From Sulfurovum sp. (GTDB lineage: Bacteria; Campylobacterota; Campylobacteria; Campylobacterales; Sulfurovaceae), in NCBI GenBank assembly GCA_026996325.1, contig JALWLU010000118.1, positions 1 through 43,080 of the forward strand: a DNA stretch of 43,080 bases, given 5' to 3'. Within the stretch, counting starts at the first letter, position 1. Each line of letters starts with the position of its first letter. This document shows positions 1-8,698 of this stretch, piece after piece. Position numbers and translations under genes: made by a program. The notes under the pieces are model-generated. The model ran no database searches. It was given only the letters and a program-made list of their open reading frames with translations, and was not told the origin of the DNA.

Positions 1-89
1 CCCCTGTAAAATGGTACTAATTATAGCCGAATAATATTAACTCGACTGAAGAAAAAGCCCTCCTTATCAGACTTTTAATCTTTTGGCTG

Positions 90-95
90 TATAAT
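90..95 (+). promoter_or_regulatory. -10 promoter element for the pgbA-like gene
   Basis: A perfect TATAAT lies 31 bases upstream of the start at 126, preceded by T-rich sequence and no clear -35 box, as is usual for sigma-70 promoters in Campylobacterota. The ribosome binding site AAAGGA follows at about 115-120. The rest of 1-125 shows no gene. Confidence 0.6.
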
Positions 96-125
96 CAGAG
101 ATCACTACGCCATTAAAGGATCGCA

Positions 126-809
126 ATGCGTAATATCGCCCTTTTCATGCTTGCCGCACTACCGCTTTTTGCAGGCTTCTTCCCATCCACCGTACATACC
201 TCCGTTACTGCTTCAAACGGTACGACACTACAGCTTGCCAAACCTTTTCCTGTCACCGGTATGAGCGGTATTGTCATTCACAACTATGGCAATGATCTCA
301 AAGCCGCTACCGGCTACATTGCCCAGACCTCCTCTTCTGGCAGTGCGAAACTCATTACAAAAGAGATTATCCGACACGAATCGCTGCCAACCATCAAAAC
401 ACCCGTCACCAAGGGTGACAGGGTCATTGGCGGTTACCTCTACAGCAATGTGATGCTGCTCGCACCCGATGCCGATACATACGCAAAAATCACCAAATCA
501 ACCCGTAAGCACTGGGTACATCCCGACCTCTTTGCCGTTTACCTTTCCGAAATTGGCGACACCTATCCCACAAAAGAGAATCTCGCACGCTTTGCAAAAC
601 AGTATCAGGTGGGACTCATCTACATCATCAAGCGTGACAGTGCCGTACTGCTTGACCCAATCTCCGGACAGATCGTCGGCAAACGTGCTTTCAGCGGTGC
701 ACCAGCAAAAGCACAGTCACCTTTCTTTATGCGTATCGGTACCATCGAGGGGGGATGGTTCTCCGATGATGCACCGGGCGACTACTACAAAATAATGGGG
801 CAGTTCTGA
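126..809 (+). CDS. PgbA-like secreted protein
   Basis: 227 residues with a typical signal peptide (residues 1-17, MRNIALFMLAALPLFAG), so the product is exported. The mature part resembles the N-terminal domain of the Helicobacter plasminogen-binding protein PgbA, a family found across Campylobacterota including free-living species. Plasminogen binding should therefore not be transferred to this protein; its real role is unknown. The start at 126 has AAAGGA at good spacing and a TATAAT box upstream. Its TGA stop overlaps the ATG of the next gene (TGATG at 807-811), which implies translational coupling to the GlcD-like oxidase. Confidence 0.75.
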   Translation: MRNIALFMLAALPLFAGFFPSTVHTSVTASNGTTLQLAKPFPVTGMSGIVIHNYGNDLKAATGYIAQTSSSGSAKLITKEIIRHESLPTIKTPVTKGDRVIGGYLYSNVMLLAPDADTYAKITKSTRKHWVHPDLFAVYLSEIGDTYPTKENLARFAKQYQVGLIYIIKRDSAVLLDPISGQIVGKRAFSGAPAKAQSPFFMRIGTIEGGWFSDDAPGDYYKIMGQF

Positions 810-2191
810 TGCTTGAAGCCAAACATGTCAAAGCACTTGAAGACCTTGTCGGCAAAGAGAATGTCTACAGTGACAAGGCACATATGATCGCCTACAGCTA
901 CGATGCCACACGTACCCGCTTCGAACCCGATGCGGTCGTCTTCCCCAGGAATGAAGAGGATGTCAGCCGCATTCTGGTCTACTGCAACCACCATGGCATC
1001 GTCATCACGCCACGCGGTGCCGGGAGCGGATTTACCGGCGGGGCACTGCCTACAAAAGGCGGCATCACGCTTGCGATGGAAAAGCATATGAACAAGATCC
1101 TGGAGATCGACATGGAGAATATGGTCGCGGTCATACAGCCAGGCGTCATCAACATGGACCTGCAAAAAGCGGTCGAAGCAAAGGGGCTCTTCTATCCGCC
1201 CGATCCTGCCAGTGAGGAGTACTCCACCATCGGTGGTAATGTCAGTGAGAATGCAGGCGGCATGCGTGCAGCCAAATACGGCATTACCAAAGACTACGTG
1301 ATGGCATTGCGTGCCGTACGCGCCAACGGTGACATCATACGCGCAGGAAAGCGTACCATCAAGGATGTAGCCGGATACAACATCGCAGGTATCCTGACAG
1401 CTTCGGAGGGAACGCTGGCAGTCATTACCGAAATCACCGTCAAGCTGCTGCCTAAACCAAAGTTCCGTAAGGCATATATGGGTGTTTTCCCCTCTGTCGA
1501 GGATGCGATGAATGCCGTCTTCAAATCGCTCGCCGGCGGTGCCAATCCGGTTGCGATGGAGTTCATGGATGCACTGGTCGTTCAGGCGCTTAAAGAGAAA
1601 CTCGGTGTTCAGCTTCCGGAAGATGCCGGCGCACTGCTCATTGGCGATGTCGACGGCAATGTCATCGAAGAGGTCGACTTCCAGCTGAACATTCTGGAGC
1701 AGTCGTTCAAAGAGAACGGTGCACAGGAGTTCGTTGTCGCCAACACCGACGAAGAGCGTGACAAACTCTGGTACGCCAGACGCAACGCATCGCCTTCCAT
1801 TACTATTTATGGCAGCAAGAAGCTCAACGAGGACATCTCCGTACCCAGAAGCATGCTGCCTGAAGCACTAAGCAAAATTTACGAAATAGGCGACCGTTAC
1901 GGTTTCAAGGTCCCCTGCTTCGGACATGCAGGAGACGGCAATATTCATGTCAACGTTATGGTGGACGGTTCGGATGAAAAACAGCTTGAAGAGGGGCACA
2001 AAGCCATCGAGGAGATCTTCGAGCTGGTTGTCAAGATGGGCGGTACGCTCAGCGGAGAACACGGCATCGGTACCTCCAAGGCCCCCTTTATGAACATAGC
2101 CTTCAACGAAGCGGAGCTACAGCTCTTCCGTGACATCAAAAAAGCCTTTGACCCCAACGGTATTCTCAATCCGGGAAAGATGGGACTGTAA
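809..2191 (+). CDS. glcD: FAD-linked oxidase, GlcD family (glycolate/D-lactate dehydrogenase type)
   Basis: 460 residues. An N-terminal FAD-binding type-4 (PCMH) domain contains PRGAGSGFTGG at about residue 68. The C-terminal FAD-oxidase domain has FGHAGDGNIH at about 371-380 and SGEHGIG at about 415, the usual signature of GlcD, D-lactate and D-2-hydroxyglutarate dehydrogenases. It should oxidise a 2-hydroxyacid and pass electrons to another carrier. No GlcE or GlcF partner is in the window, so the exact substrate is open. The start codon overlaps the stop of the PgbA-like gene. Length is normal for the family. Confidence 0.88.
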   Translation: MLEAKHVKALEDLVGKENVYSDKAHMIAYSYDATRTRFEPDAVVFPRNEEDVSRILVYCNHHGIVITPRGAGSGFTGGALPTKGGITLAMEKHMNKILEIDMENMVAVIQPGVINMDLQKAVEAKGLFYPPDPASEEYSTIGGNVSENAGGMRAAKYGITKDYVMALRAVRANGDIIRAGKRTIKDVAGYNIAGILTASEGTLAVITEITVKLLPKPKFRKAYMGVFPSVEDAMNAVFKSLAGGANPVAMEFMDALVVQALKEKLGVQLPEDAGALLIGDVDGNVIEEVDFQLNILEQSFKENGAQEFVVANTDEERDKLWYARRNASPSITIYGSKKLNEDISVPRSMLPEALSKIYEIGDRYGFKVPCFGHAGDGNIHVNVMVDGSDEKQLEEGHKAIEEIFELVVKMGGTLSGEHGIGTSKAPFMNIAFNEAELQLFRDIKKAFDPNGILNPGKMGL

Positions 2192-2195
2192 AAAA

Positions 2196-2216
2196 TTAAA
2201 AGTTAGAAATTAAAAG
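2196..2216 (+). repeat. Three-unit heptamer array (TTAAAAG type)
   Basis: TTA recurs exactly every 7 bases (2196, 2203, 2210): TTAAAAG TTAGAAA TTAAAAG. It fills the gap between the GlcD-like gene and the BrkB-like gene, and its last unit supplies the AAAAGGGGA in front of the GTG start at 2221. It belongs to the same period-7 family seen in many other gaps here. Confidence 0.7.
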
Positions 2217-2220
2217 GGGA

Positions 2221-3045
2221 GTGGTGAAGAAAAAGGGGATTCTAAAAGAGTATTACATCTTTTTGCGTGACTTCGTCAAGGACCTTTTTGACGACCGTCT
2301 TGGATTTTACGCTTCCAGTCTCAGCTGGAACACCATCTTCTCCATCATTCCGCTGCTGGTCATTCTGCTCTACTTGTTCACAACACTGCCCATCTTCGAT
2401 GAATTTTACGAAAAGGTACGTGAACTTATCTTCTCCAACCTGATGCCCACACAGTCTGAAGAGATAATGGCCCGTATCAACACCTTTGTACACAACTCCG
2501 ACAAACTGGGTCTGATGGGGGTCTTCTACGTCACATTCGCAGCGATCATGTTCTTTAAAAGTTACGACTACATTGTCAACGACATTTTCGAACTGCCGCC
2601 ACGAAGCATTCTCTCAAGCATTCGTATCTATCTTCTGCTTATCCTGTTGATTCCTCTGATGATGGGAGCCTCATTCTTTTTAAGCAGCTTTATCCAGAGC
2701 TATCTTGACAAAACAAGTGTAACAAGTTTCATACACCTCTACTTCTTTCTGCCCTATCTCGTTGTCTGGGGTGCATTTTACATCACCTACCAGCTCTCTG
2801 CCAAAACCCCCATCAAACCAAAGGCTGCTGCAGCGAGCTCCTTCATCGCATCGCTTATCTGGTATCTTTCCAAGAGCGGCTTTGTCTTTTACGTCATGCA
2901 CAACAAAACCTACAGTTCCGTCTACGGCAGCATCAGCACCCTGCTCTTCTTTTTCCTCTGGATCTACATCTCATGGGCTATTTTCCTGCATGGATTGCGT
3001 TTTTGCTACCTCCTCAACAAAGGGAAGGAGATAGAGAAGATTTAG
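2221..3045 (+). CDS. YihY/BrkB family inner-membrane protein
   Basis: 274 residues with six predicted membrane segments. It matches the YihY/virulence-factor-BrkB family: an N-terminal FYASSLSWNTIFSIIPLLVIL segment, read in two parts around residues 29-49, and a C-terminal SSVYGSISTLLFFFLWIYIS segment near residue 240. The family was once called RNase BN in error; its function is unproven. The start is GTG at 2221, with a second in-frame GTG at 2224; the purine-rich heptamer tail AAAAGGGGA serves as ribosome binding site. It is co-directional with glcD and convergent with comEC. Confidence 0.82.
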   Translation: MVKKKGILKEYYIFLRDFVKDLFDDRLGFYASSLSWNTIFSIIPLLVILLYLFTTLPIFDEFYEKVRELIFSNLMPTQSEEIMARINTFVHNSDKLGLMGVFYVTFAAIMFFKSYDYIVNDIFELPPRSILSSIRIYLLLILLIPLMMGASFFLSSFIQSYLDKTSVTSFIHLYFFLPYLVVWGAFYITYQLSAKTPIKPKAAAASSFIASLIWYLSKSGFVFYVMHNKTYSSVYGSISTLLFFFLWIYISWAIFLHGLRFCYLLNKGKEIEKI

Positions 3046-3068
3046 TGATTGGTGTATTGGACAGTTAT

Positions 3069-4331
3069 CTATAGAAAGCCAAAAAGGTAGACAGCATAAG
3101 CCCCTGCACTGCCAAGGGTTGCATAAAATGCTTTTCTGCAGCGTATCGCCAAAAGAGCAAGTGCCATATATCCCATACCAAGCCACCATGCCAGCTGATG
3201 CTCCATCACTGTCGTATCGATCTCAAAAAGCCATAGCAGCGCCGTATCGAACAGCTCCCCAGCTCTAATCATATGCAGCAGTATCGCTGCGGGATAGAAT
3301 GGGATAAAAAGCAGTGACAGCAGTGGAGAGAAGAGCTGCATCGGTGTCGTGACAGGAAAAACCATATGCACCACCGGTAGCATCAGCAGAAAGATACCTA
3401 CAGGAATGACTGCCAGTGTAATAACCCTGCCATCCCACCCCTTTGTATAGTGCAGCAGCAGATAGATGAAAAAGACACCCGCGACCGAAAACCAGAAACC
3501 GAGCGAGACAAGCAGAGAGGGGAAGAGTACCGGCAGCAGCAGTACTACGGCAGCAAGAAACTCGAAGCTGAGTATCTCCACACCCAGTACCAGCATACTC
3601 CACCCAAAAAAGAGCATCGTATACGCCCTTACCAGTGACGGCGGTGCACCCGTAAACCAGACATAGGCACCAAGCAGCAGCATTGTCACTGTACCGACAT
3701 CAAGCAATGCAAAGCGGTAGGGAAACCACTGTTGCTGCAGCGGGCGATAGAATAGATAGAGCAGAGAGTAGACCACACCCCACAAAATCCCCAGATGAAA
3801 ACCGCTGAGTGCAATCAGGTGACTGATACCAAACTGCGACACCTTCTGGCGCAGGGTATGTGCAAGCGGCGCTGCAAAAAAGATAGCCTGATAGAAGTTT
3901 CCGAGCCTGCCGTCACTGTGTTGGGAGGCAACTCTCTCCATCAAGCTCTTTTTCATTGATTTCTCTTGGGGCAGTACACGTTTTATACGGCTTTTCACAT
4001 AGAAAGTACCAAGATAATCCAAGTAAGAGATAGTTTCGTTTGGAAAGAGCTGGAGCCGCAGCCTGGAACCGGAAAGATTCTCTTTTCTATGCGTCGTAGT
4101 ATAGAAGTGCAACCCCTTGTCACTGCGCAGTTTCAATACCTGATAGCTTCGGTTTGCCTTTCTTTTCCTATAAGCATTCTCAACAGATGCAAGGGTAAAA
4201 TAGAATGGCTTTTCGATGAACGCACGGTAGTCCCGGTACTCCCAGCCAAGACGCAGCAGAAGCAGAAACAGCATTGCAACTGCAAAAAAGAGAAGGGATC
4301 GTGCAGACTCAAAAACCTTCGGCTTCTCCAT
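3069..4331 (-). CDS. comEC: ComEC/Rec2-like DNA uptake channel protein
   Basis: About 420 residues, a polytopic membrane protein with the competence-domain motif FGISHLIALSGFHLGIL (about residues 168-184 from this start), the hallmark of ComEC/Rec2, which carries single-stranded DNA across the inner membrane during transformation. It lacks the C-terminal metallo-beta-lactamase domain of longer ComEC proteins, as is usual for short versions. I prefer the ATG at 4331, preceded by GAGGG. A TTG at 4355, directly abutting the dnaB stop, would add 8 residues. It lies directly downstream of dnaB on the same strand. Confidence 0.8.
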   Translation of the reverse strand: MEKPKVFESARSLLFFAVAMLFLLLLRLGWEYRDYRAFIEKPFYFTLASVENAYRKRKANRSYQVLKLRSDKGLHFYTTTHRKENLSGSRLRLQLFPNETISYLDYLGTFYVKSRIKRVLPQEKSMKKSLMERVASQHSDGRLGNFYQAIFFAAPLAHTLRQKVSQFGISHLIALSGFHLGILWGVVYSLLYLFYRPLQQQWFPYRFALLDVGTVTMLLLGAYVWFTGAPPSLVRAYTMLFFGWSMLVLGVEILSFEFLAAVVLLLPVLFPSLLVSLGFWFSVAGVFFIYLLLHYTKGWDGRVITLAVIPVGIFLLMLPVVHMVFPVTTPMQLFSPLLSLLFIPFYPAAILLHMIRAGELFDTALLWLFEIDTTVMEHQLAWWLGMGYMALALLAIRCRKAFYATLGSAGAYAVYLFGFL

Positions 4332-4355
4332 CGCATCCCTCAGCGTCACCTTCAA

Positions 4356-6842
4356 TTATATGGGTGGAAGCTCAATGTTACCCGTATTGGCAGGGATGTC
4401 ACCCTCCTCATAGACCACTTCAAAGGCCGGAGAGTGGCTTGCATCCACGAAACGGGTGAACTTCTTCTGGAAGATCAGGTCTACCGTGCCCGTCGGACCG
4501 TTACGCTGTTTTCCGATAATAAGCTCGGTCGCTTCGTCCGGTTTTCGCTTAAGATCGTTGTAGGCGTTCTCATACTCCCTGATCTTGTCCGCATTCCCTT
4601 CTGCCTTGTACTTCTCAAGCTTCTCTTTGATCTGTGACTCACGGTATACATCGTCACGGTATACAAAGAGAATAATGTCGGCATCCTGTTCGATAGCTCC
4701 TGACTCCCTAAGGTCAGAGAGCATCGGACGCTTGTTGTCACGTGCTTCGAGCGAGCGGTTCAGCTGTGAAAGTGCGACAATGGGAATCGCCAGCTCACGT
4801 GCGAGCTGCTTGAGCCCTCTTGAAATCTCAGAAACCTCCTGCTGCCGCCCCTCTCGTCCCTCACCGCTCATCAGCTGCAGGTAGTCGATAATCGCCATGG
4901 AGATCTCCGGATGCTGAGTCTTGAGCTTTCTAAGTTTGCTTCGTACATGGTGGATCGTCGCATACCCACCGTCATCGACGAAAAGTTTCTTCTTTGCCAT
5001 CTCATCCGTGGCCGATGCAAGTTGCGACCACTGGTCATCATTGAGATCCCCCACGCGCAGCTGCTGCAGCGGAATGGAGGTTTTGGCAGAGAGCAGACGC
5101 AGCATCAGCTGCTCTGCAGGCATCTCCAGTGAGAAAAAAGCTACTCCCTCGTCACGCTCTATGGCTTTGAGTGCCATGTTCAGCACAAAGGCTGTGTTGT
5201 GTGTCACCGTCATATCTTCGAGCAAAAACAGATGGTTGCCGTCAAGTACGAAACCGTAATAGTCATCCACCTTGTCGAACTCCACCCGAATGCCGGTATG
5301 GGAATGGTCCCGCTTCGAGGCAAGCGGACGCGCCTGTTTTCGCATGATACGCGTAGGTATCGTGTCAAGATCACCGACAATACGCACACGGTATACGTCA
5401 CTCTCATAGCCAATATTACGAATGGTTGCCTTCTTCTGTTTCAGAGAGACCCGGAAACCAAGTGTATCGGCAAGATATTTGATCTGCTCCGCTATCTTTT
5501 TTGACTTCTGTACGATCTCAAAGACATGATAGCGGTCATCATAGTAACCATCGCTGTCTATCAGGCCGGCCAGCAGTTGCAGTCTATTCTCCCTGCTGTT
5601 TGCAATGTAGTGGTGCGGAATATGTTTGTTCCCCAACACCCCAAGCTGTCTCAGTTTCCCCTGGAGGGAGTCGCTCAAATCTTTGAGTGCTCCCTCTTTC
5701 TGTATATTGGTAATACCATACATGGTGCACTTTCCGTCGACGGCATAGCGGTGCAGCTTTTTATCCAATCTGAACGCATAATCCTGCAAATACGTTACAA
5801 CTTCAGGATCTTCGGTTGCAACCCTCACATCACCGCTTCTTCCGTCGCCAAGCCACAAGCCAAGAAAATAGGGTTCCACCTCCAGCGACTTTTCCTCAAA
5901 TTCAACGCCCACCTTGTAGCCTTTATAGTTCGACTTGAACTTGTCACTCTTTGTGATATACTCAGAGACTTCAATATTGAGCACATCGCCGTGTTTGTGC
6001 TTTCCTTCATTGCGTGAACGCTTCAGTGACAGGATATGTGACTTGTTGACCCTGTAATCGACCCCTTTGTTCTGTCGTACCCAGTACATCTCTTCACGGC
6101 CGCGTGCCAGTGAAAGCACCCTTCTGGGGGTGGAGTCATCCCCCATCAGAAGGTCTCCGACTTTGACATCTTCGACATTTTTAAGTGTGCCGTCAAACAT
6201 GACTACTCGGGTACCCTTGCCAAGACACTTCCCCATCGCCGGCCTCGCTGCGATGATGACCAGGTCCCCCTTGCCAAAGCCCGATGTTTTGTCATTGAGG
6301 TTCTTGAAGCCCGTGTCGACACCGATCAGCTTCGAGTTGCCCAGGGCCTTGAGACGATTGATCTCATCGAGCATCGAAAGCGTGATCTCCTTGGAGTCAC
6401 GAAAGTCATCATTGGTATTGTTCTGCGTAATCTCGTAGAGCTTCTTCTCCACAAGGTTCATCACCTCTTCTGCCGGAAGATCATCCTCGATGGTCACCTT
6501 CTTGATCTCGGTCGCCAGTGTCGCCAGTGCCCGCTTGCTTGCCTTGGCTTTTATCTCATTGATATATGCTGACGTATTGGTGATGGGGTTGGCCGAAAGC
6601 AGATCGAGCATTGCCACCTCATCGAACTTGCCCATACTTTGCAGCTTGCTTTTGAGAAACTCCTCGTCGATCGGTTTCTCTTCTCTTGAGAGCTCCTCCA
6701 TCGCCACAAAGACATGCTGGTGAAACGGCAGGTAGAAGTCGCTGGGGTTCAGTTTTGCAGCGATCTCTTCGTAGATTTCAGGGTCGAATATGATAGCCGA
6801 AAGGACGGCGCGTTCGATGTTGATGTTATACATATTTTCCAT
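4356..6842 (-). CDS. dnaB: Replicative DNA helicase DnaB, intein-containing precursor
   Basis: 828 codons from the ATG at 6842 (a TTG at 6845 is one codon upstream). The spliced helicase would be about 484 residues, normal for DnaB. The N-terminal DnaB domain begins NIERAVLSAIIF. The Walker A motif ARPAMGK ends at residue 205 and is interrupted there by the intein; the C-extein resumes with TAFVLNMALK. Walker B (AIIDYLQLM, about 650-658) and ALSQLNRSLE follow. The start AUG lies in the 3' arm of a 9-bp hairpin (6839-6859) and overlaps the stop of a short leader reading frame. It unwinds DNA at the replication fork; splicing is needed to restore the ATP site. Confidence 0.95.
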   Translation of the reverse strand: MENMYNINIERAVLSAIIFDPEIYEEIAAKLNPSDFYLPFHQHVFVAMEELSREEKPIDEEFLKSKLQSMGKFDEVAMLDLLSANPITNTSAYINEIKAKASKRALATLATEIKKVTIEDDLPAEEVMNLVEKKLYEITQNNTNDDFRDSKEITLSMLDEINRLKALGNSKLIGVDTGFKNLNDKTSGFGKGDLVIIAARPAMGKCLGKGTRVVMFDGTLKNVEDVKVGDLLMGDDSTPRRVLSLARGREEMYWVRQNKGVDYRVNKSHILSLKRSRNEGKHKHGDVLNIEVSEYITKSDKFKSNYKGYKVGVEFEEKSLEVEPYFLGLWLGDGRSGDVRVATEDPEVVTYLQDYAFRLDKKLHRYAVDGKCTMYGITNIQKEGALKDLSDSLQGKLRQLGVLGNKHIPHHYIANSRENRLQLLAGLIDSDGYYDDRYHVFEIVQKSKKIAEQIKYLADTLGFRVSLKQKKATIRNIGYESDVYRVRIVGDLDTIPTRIMRKQARPLASKRDHSHTGIRVEFDKVDDYYGFVLDGNHLFLLEDMTVTHNTAFVLNMALKAIERDEGVAFFSLEMPAEQLMLRLLSAKTSIPLQQLRVGDLNDDQWSQLASATDEMAKKKLFVDDGGYATIHHVRSKLRKLKTQHPEISMAIIDYLQLMSGEGREGRQQEVSEISRGLKQLARELAIPIVALSQLNRSLEARDNKRPMLSDLRESGAIEQDADIILFVYRDDVYRESQIKEKLEKYKAEGNADKIREYENAYNDLKRKPDEATELIIGKQRNGPTGTVDLIFQKKFTRFVDASHSPAFEVVYEEGDIPANTGNIELPPI
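5196..6227 (-). other. DnaB intein with LAGLIDADG homing endonuclease
   Basis: In-frame insertion of 344 codons in the P-loop, between Lys of AMGK and Thr of TAFVLN. It starts with Cys (CLGKGTRVVMFDGT) and ends with His-Asn (FLLEDMTVTHN) before Thr, the residues needed for splicing. Block B is seen as NKSHILSL. Two dodecapeptide motifs, YFLGLWLGDG (about 325-334) and LLAGLIDSDG (about 423-432), mark a DOD-type homing endonuclease, with a basic KHIP segment between them. All key splicing residues and both endonuclease aspartates are present, so both activities look intact. The codons were checked at both junctions. Confidence 0.95.
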
Positions 6843-6859
6843 CAAAGTACCTTTGATGG
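6839..6859 (-). promoter_or_regulatory. Hairpin over the dnaB start codon
   Basis: A perfect inverted repeat, CCATCAAAG-GTA-CTTTGATGG read on the minus strand. The AUG of dnaB (6842-6840) is in the 3' arm and the AAGG of its ribosome binding site is at the loop. It directly abuts a heptamer array. This would lower initiation unless an upstream ribosome opens it. Confidence 0.6.
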
Positions 6860-6943
6860 AAAAAGTGAATGGTGCATAGTGAATAGTGAATAGTGTCGGT
6901 TTGCATTGCTTTGCAATGCCTTTATATTAAAAATTTTTTTCAT
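6842..6943 (-). CDS. Putative 33-codon leader frame overlapping dnaB
   Basis: A short frame that starts ATG AAA AAA at 6943 after GAGGATAGAGA, a good ribosome binding site. It reads through the GCATTGC hairpin (as ALQSNA) and the stop-free strand of the heptamer array. Its TGA overlaps the dnaB ATG (TGATG). A closely similar frame precedes ppk, sharing FNI(K/R)ALQSNA and the same upstream sequence. It may be the stump of a lost S23 gene or a translational-coupling leader. Whether it is translated cannot be told from sequence. Confidence 0.35.
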   Translation of the reverse strand: MKKIFNIKALQSNANRHYSLFTMHHSLFPSKVL

Positions 6944-7035
6944 TCTCTATCCTCACAAATAAAAGCTTTTCGGAAGAAAAGCATACCAAATCTATTCACT
7001 ATTCACTCTTAACTATTCACTTCACGCAATGCGTG
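6860..7035 (-). repeat. Heptamer-bounded intergenic element (dnaB-ispG gap)
   Basis: Read on the minus strand: hairpin CACGCATTGCGTG (7023-7035), array of agtgaat-type heptamers (about 6990-7021), TTTGGTATGC with hairpin GCTTTTC/GAAAAGC (about 6961-6985), TTTTATT, ribosome site GAGGATAGAGA and ATG (6943), hairpin GCATTGC-AAA-GCAATGC (6903-6919), AAACC, then reverse-complement heptamers (about 6862-6894). It fills the whole gap between ispG and dnaB. Confidence 0.75.
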
Positions 7036-7036
7036 A

Positions 7037-8104
7037 TTATTCACTCTGAAGTTGAGAAGCCATCTTCTCGACTTCAGTGACGAATCTGTCTACCAACTCC
7101 GACTCCGGAAGTCTGGCGACCACTTCTCCTTTGACCATCACAAGCCCAGCGCCTTTGCCGTAGGCGATGGCCACATCGGCATGTTTTGCCTCGCCAATGG
7201 CGTTGACCACGCACCCCATGACCGAAACATCCATCGGCGTCTTGATGTGCGCGGTGCGCTTCTCCACTTCAGCTACTGCTGATACCAGGTCAGCTTCGAT
7301 CCGTCCGCAGGTGGGACAGGAGATGATATTGAGCCCCTCCTGCATCCTGCCGCTGTCTTTGAGGATCGCCTTGCCGACCTTTATCTCCTCTTCCAGCTCT
7401 CCGGTAATAGAGACACGCAGTGTATCGCCGATGCCGTCAAGCAACAGCGTGCCAAGCCCGATGGCCGACTTGATCGTTGCATGAAACACCGTACCCGCTT
7501 CCGTCACACCAAGATGGAACGGATAGTTGTTCTTCGGACGCAGCATTCGGTACGCCTCTACGGTCCGGTCGACATCGGAAGCCTTGAGCGAAACTTTGAT
7601 GTCAGTAAAGCCAAGGTCTTCAAGAAACTTGGTGTTGTACTCCGCACTGGCGACCATCCCTTCGGCTGTCGCCCCGTAACGGTCCTCAAACTCCTTCTCC
7701 AGACTCCCAGCATTGACACCGATACGGATGGGCAGATTTCGCTCCTGGCACGCCTTGACAATCTCCTTGATGCGCCCCTTCTCTCCAATGTTCCCCGGAT
7801 TGAAGCGGATACAGTCCACCCATTTGGCAGCTTCAAGTGCGAGCTTGTAGTTGAAGTGAATGTCGGCAATCAGCGGTAGCGATATCTGCTCTTTGATCAC
7901 CTTGAGCGCCAACGCATCCTCCATTTCGGGTACGGCCACACGCACCATATCTGCCCCTGCAAAGTGCAGCCGGTTGATCTGCTCTACCGTCGCCGCCACA
8001 TCACGCGTATCGGAGTAGGTCATCGACTGTACCGAAATAGGTGCATCACCGCCTACGGCTACATCACCGACGTAAATTTTTTTGGTTGGGTATCGTTCTT
8101 TCAT
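7037..8104 (-). CDS. ispG: 4-hydroxy-3-methylbut-2-enyl diphosphate synthase (GcpE)
   Basis: 355 residues from the ATG at 8104 ([19 protein letters not shown]). It makes HMBPP from MEcPP in the MEP isoprenoid pathway. Iron-sulfur ligands are seen in [12 protein letters not shown] and [16 protein letters not shown] near the C terminus, and the N-terminal half has the TIM-barrel motifs [12 protein letters not shown] and DIHFNYKLA. The frame is open upstream to 8167, but those 21 codons only read a heptamer array (FTIHYSPFT) and are not credible protein. The start sits beside a TTTGGG/CCCAAA hairpin holding the GGGG ribosome site. The gene lies directly downstream of an S23-type gene on the same strand. 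Confidence 0.95.
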   Translation of the reverse strand: MKERYPTKKIYVGDVAVGGDAPISVQSMTYSDTRDVAATVEQINRLHFAGADMVRVAVPEMEDALALKVIKEQISLPLIADIHFNYKLALEAAKWVDCIRFNPGNIGEKGRIKEIVKACQERNLPIRIGVNAGSLEKEFEDRYGATAEGMVASAEYNTKFLEDLGFTDIKVSLKASDVDRTVEAYRMLRPKNNYPFHLGVTEAGTVFHATIKSAIGLGTLLLDGIGDTLRVSITGELEEEIKVGKAILKDSGRMQEGLNIISCPTCGRIEADLVSAVAEVEKRTAHIKTPMDVSVMGCVVNAIGEAKHADVAIAYGKGAGLVMVKGEVVARLPESELVDRFVTEVEKMASQLQSE

Positions 8105-8189
8105 TTGGGTTCCCCCCAAAAGAGTGAATGGTGAATAGTGAATAGTGAATAGTTTCGGATAGCACACTTCGTGTGCTTTCTATTTAAAT

Positions 8190-8540
8190 TCATGTTGTTC
8201 TCTCTTTTATAGTATTTATACTGTTTGTAAGCATTTTGATCAATGAATCAATATCTGGAATAATACTCTCAAACATTGCAGGAGTGATATATTCCGTATC
8301 ATGAAGCAATCTTATCCAATATCTACTTTCATTGGCTTCTTTAAGAGCAATCTGAAGTTTGCTTATAAAGTCTGCCTTGGACTGTGCATACTGTGCTTCA
8401 GAAATTAAAGCCCCTATTGCAGTATCTGAACGTAAAAGCTGTTTACTGAGTATAAATTCTTTTTTTCTTTCAAGAAGATAACGATTCATCTTAACAATAC
8501 GAATAGAAAATTGATAACTTTTTTCAGCAAGGGCACTCAT
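8190..8540 (-). CDS. S23-type four-helix-bundle protein (copy 1)
   Basis: 116 residues, wholly helical, with the block EFILSKQLLRSDTAIGALIS and ADFISKLQIALKEANESRYW, typical of the four-helix-bundle family first seen as open reading frames in 23S rRNA intervening sequences and structurally related to the Avd accessory protein of diversity-generating retroelements. The biochemical role is unknown. No reverse transcriptase or rRNA gene is near. The ATG at 8540 has GAGG about ten bases upstream. It lies between priA and ispG on their strand, inside inverted heptamer arrays. It is close to the copy at 12744 (roughly half the residues identical by eye). Confidence 0.85.
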   Translation of the reverse strand: MSALAEKSYQFSIRIVKMNRYLLERKKEFILSKQLLRSDTAIGALISEAQYAQSKADFISKLQIALKEANESRYWIRLLHDTEYITPAMFESIIPDIDSLIKMLTNSINTIKERTT

Positions 8541-8698
8541 ATAAACATTACCTCAAACAATAAAAGCTTTTCTGAAAGAAAAGCATACCATAACTATTCA
8601 CTATTCACTATTAGTTTTTCACTTCATGCAACGCATGACCGGCATACCACAACTCTTCACTCTTCACTCTTCACTCTTCACTCTTAATTCTTCATTAT

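Noticed and set aside
8105-8167. N-terminal extension of ispG (21 codons)
   Set aside because: It only reads the heptamer array on its stop-free strand; the ATG at 8104 has the conserved IspG start and a ribosome site.
8190-8540. Diversity-generating retroelement (because of the Avd-like protein)
   Set aside because: No reverse transcriptase, template repeat or variable repeat pair is visible in the window.
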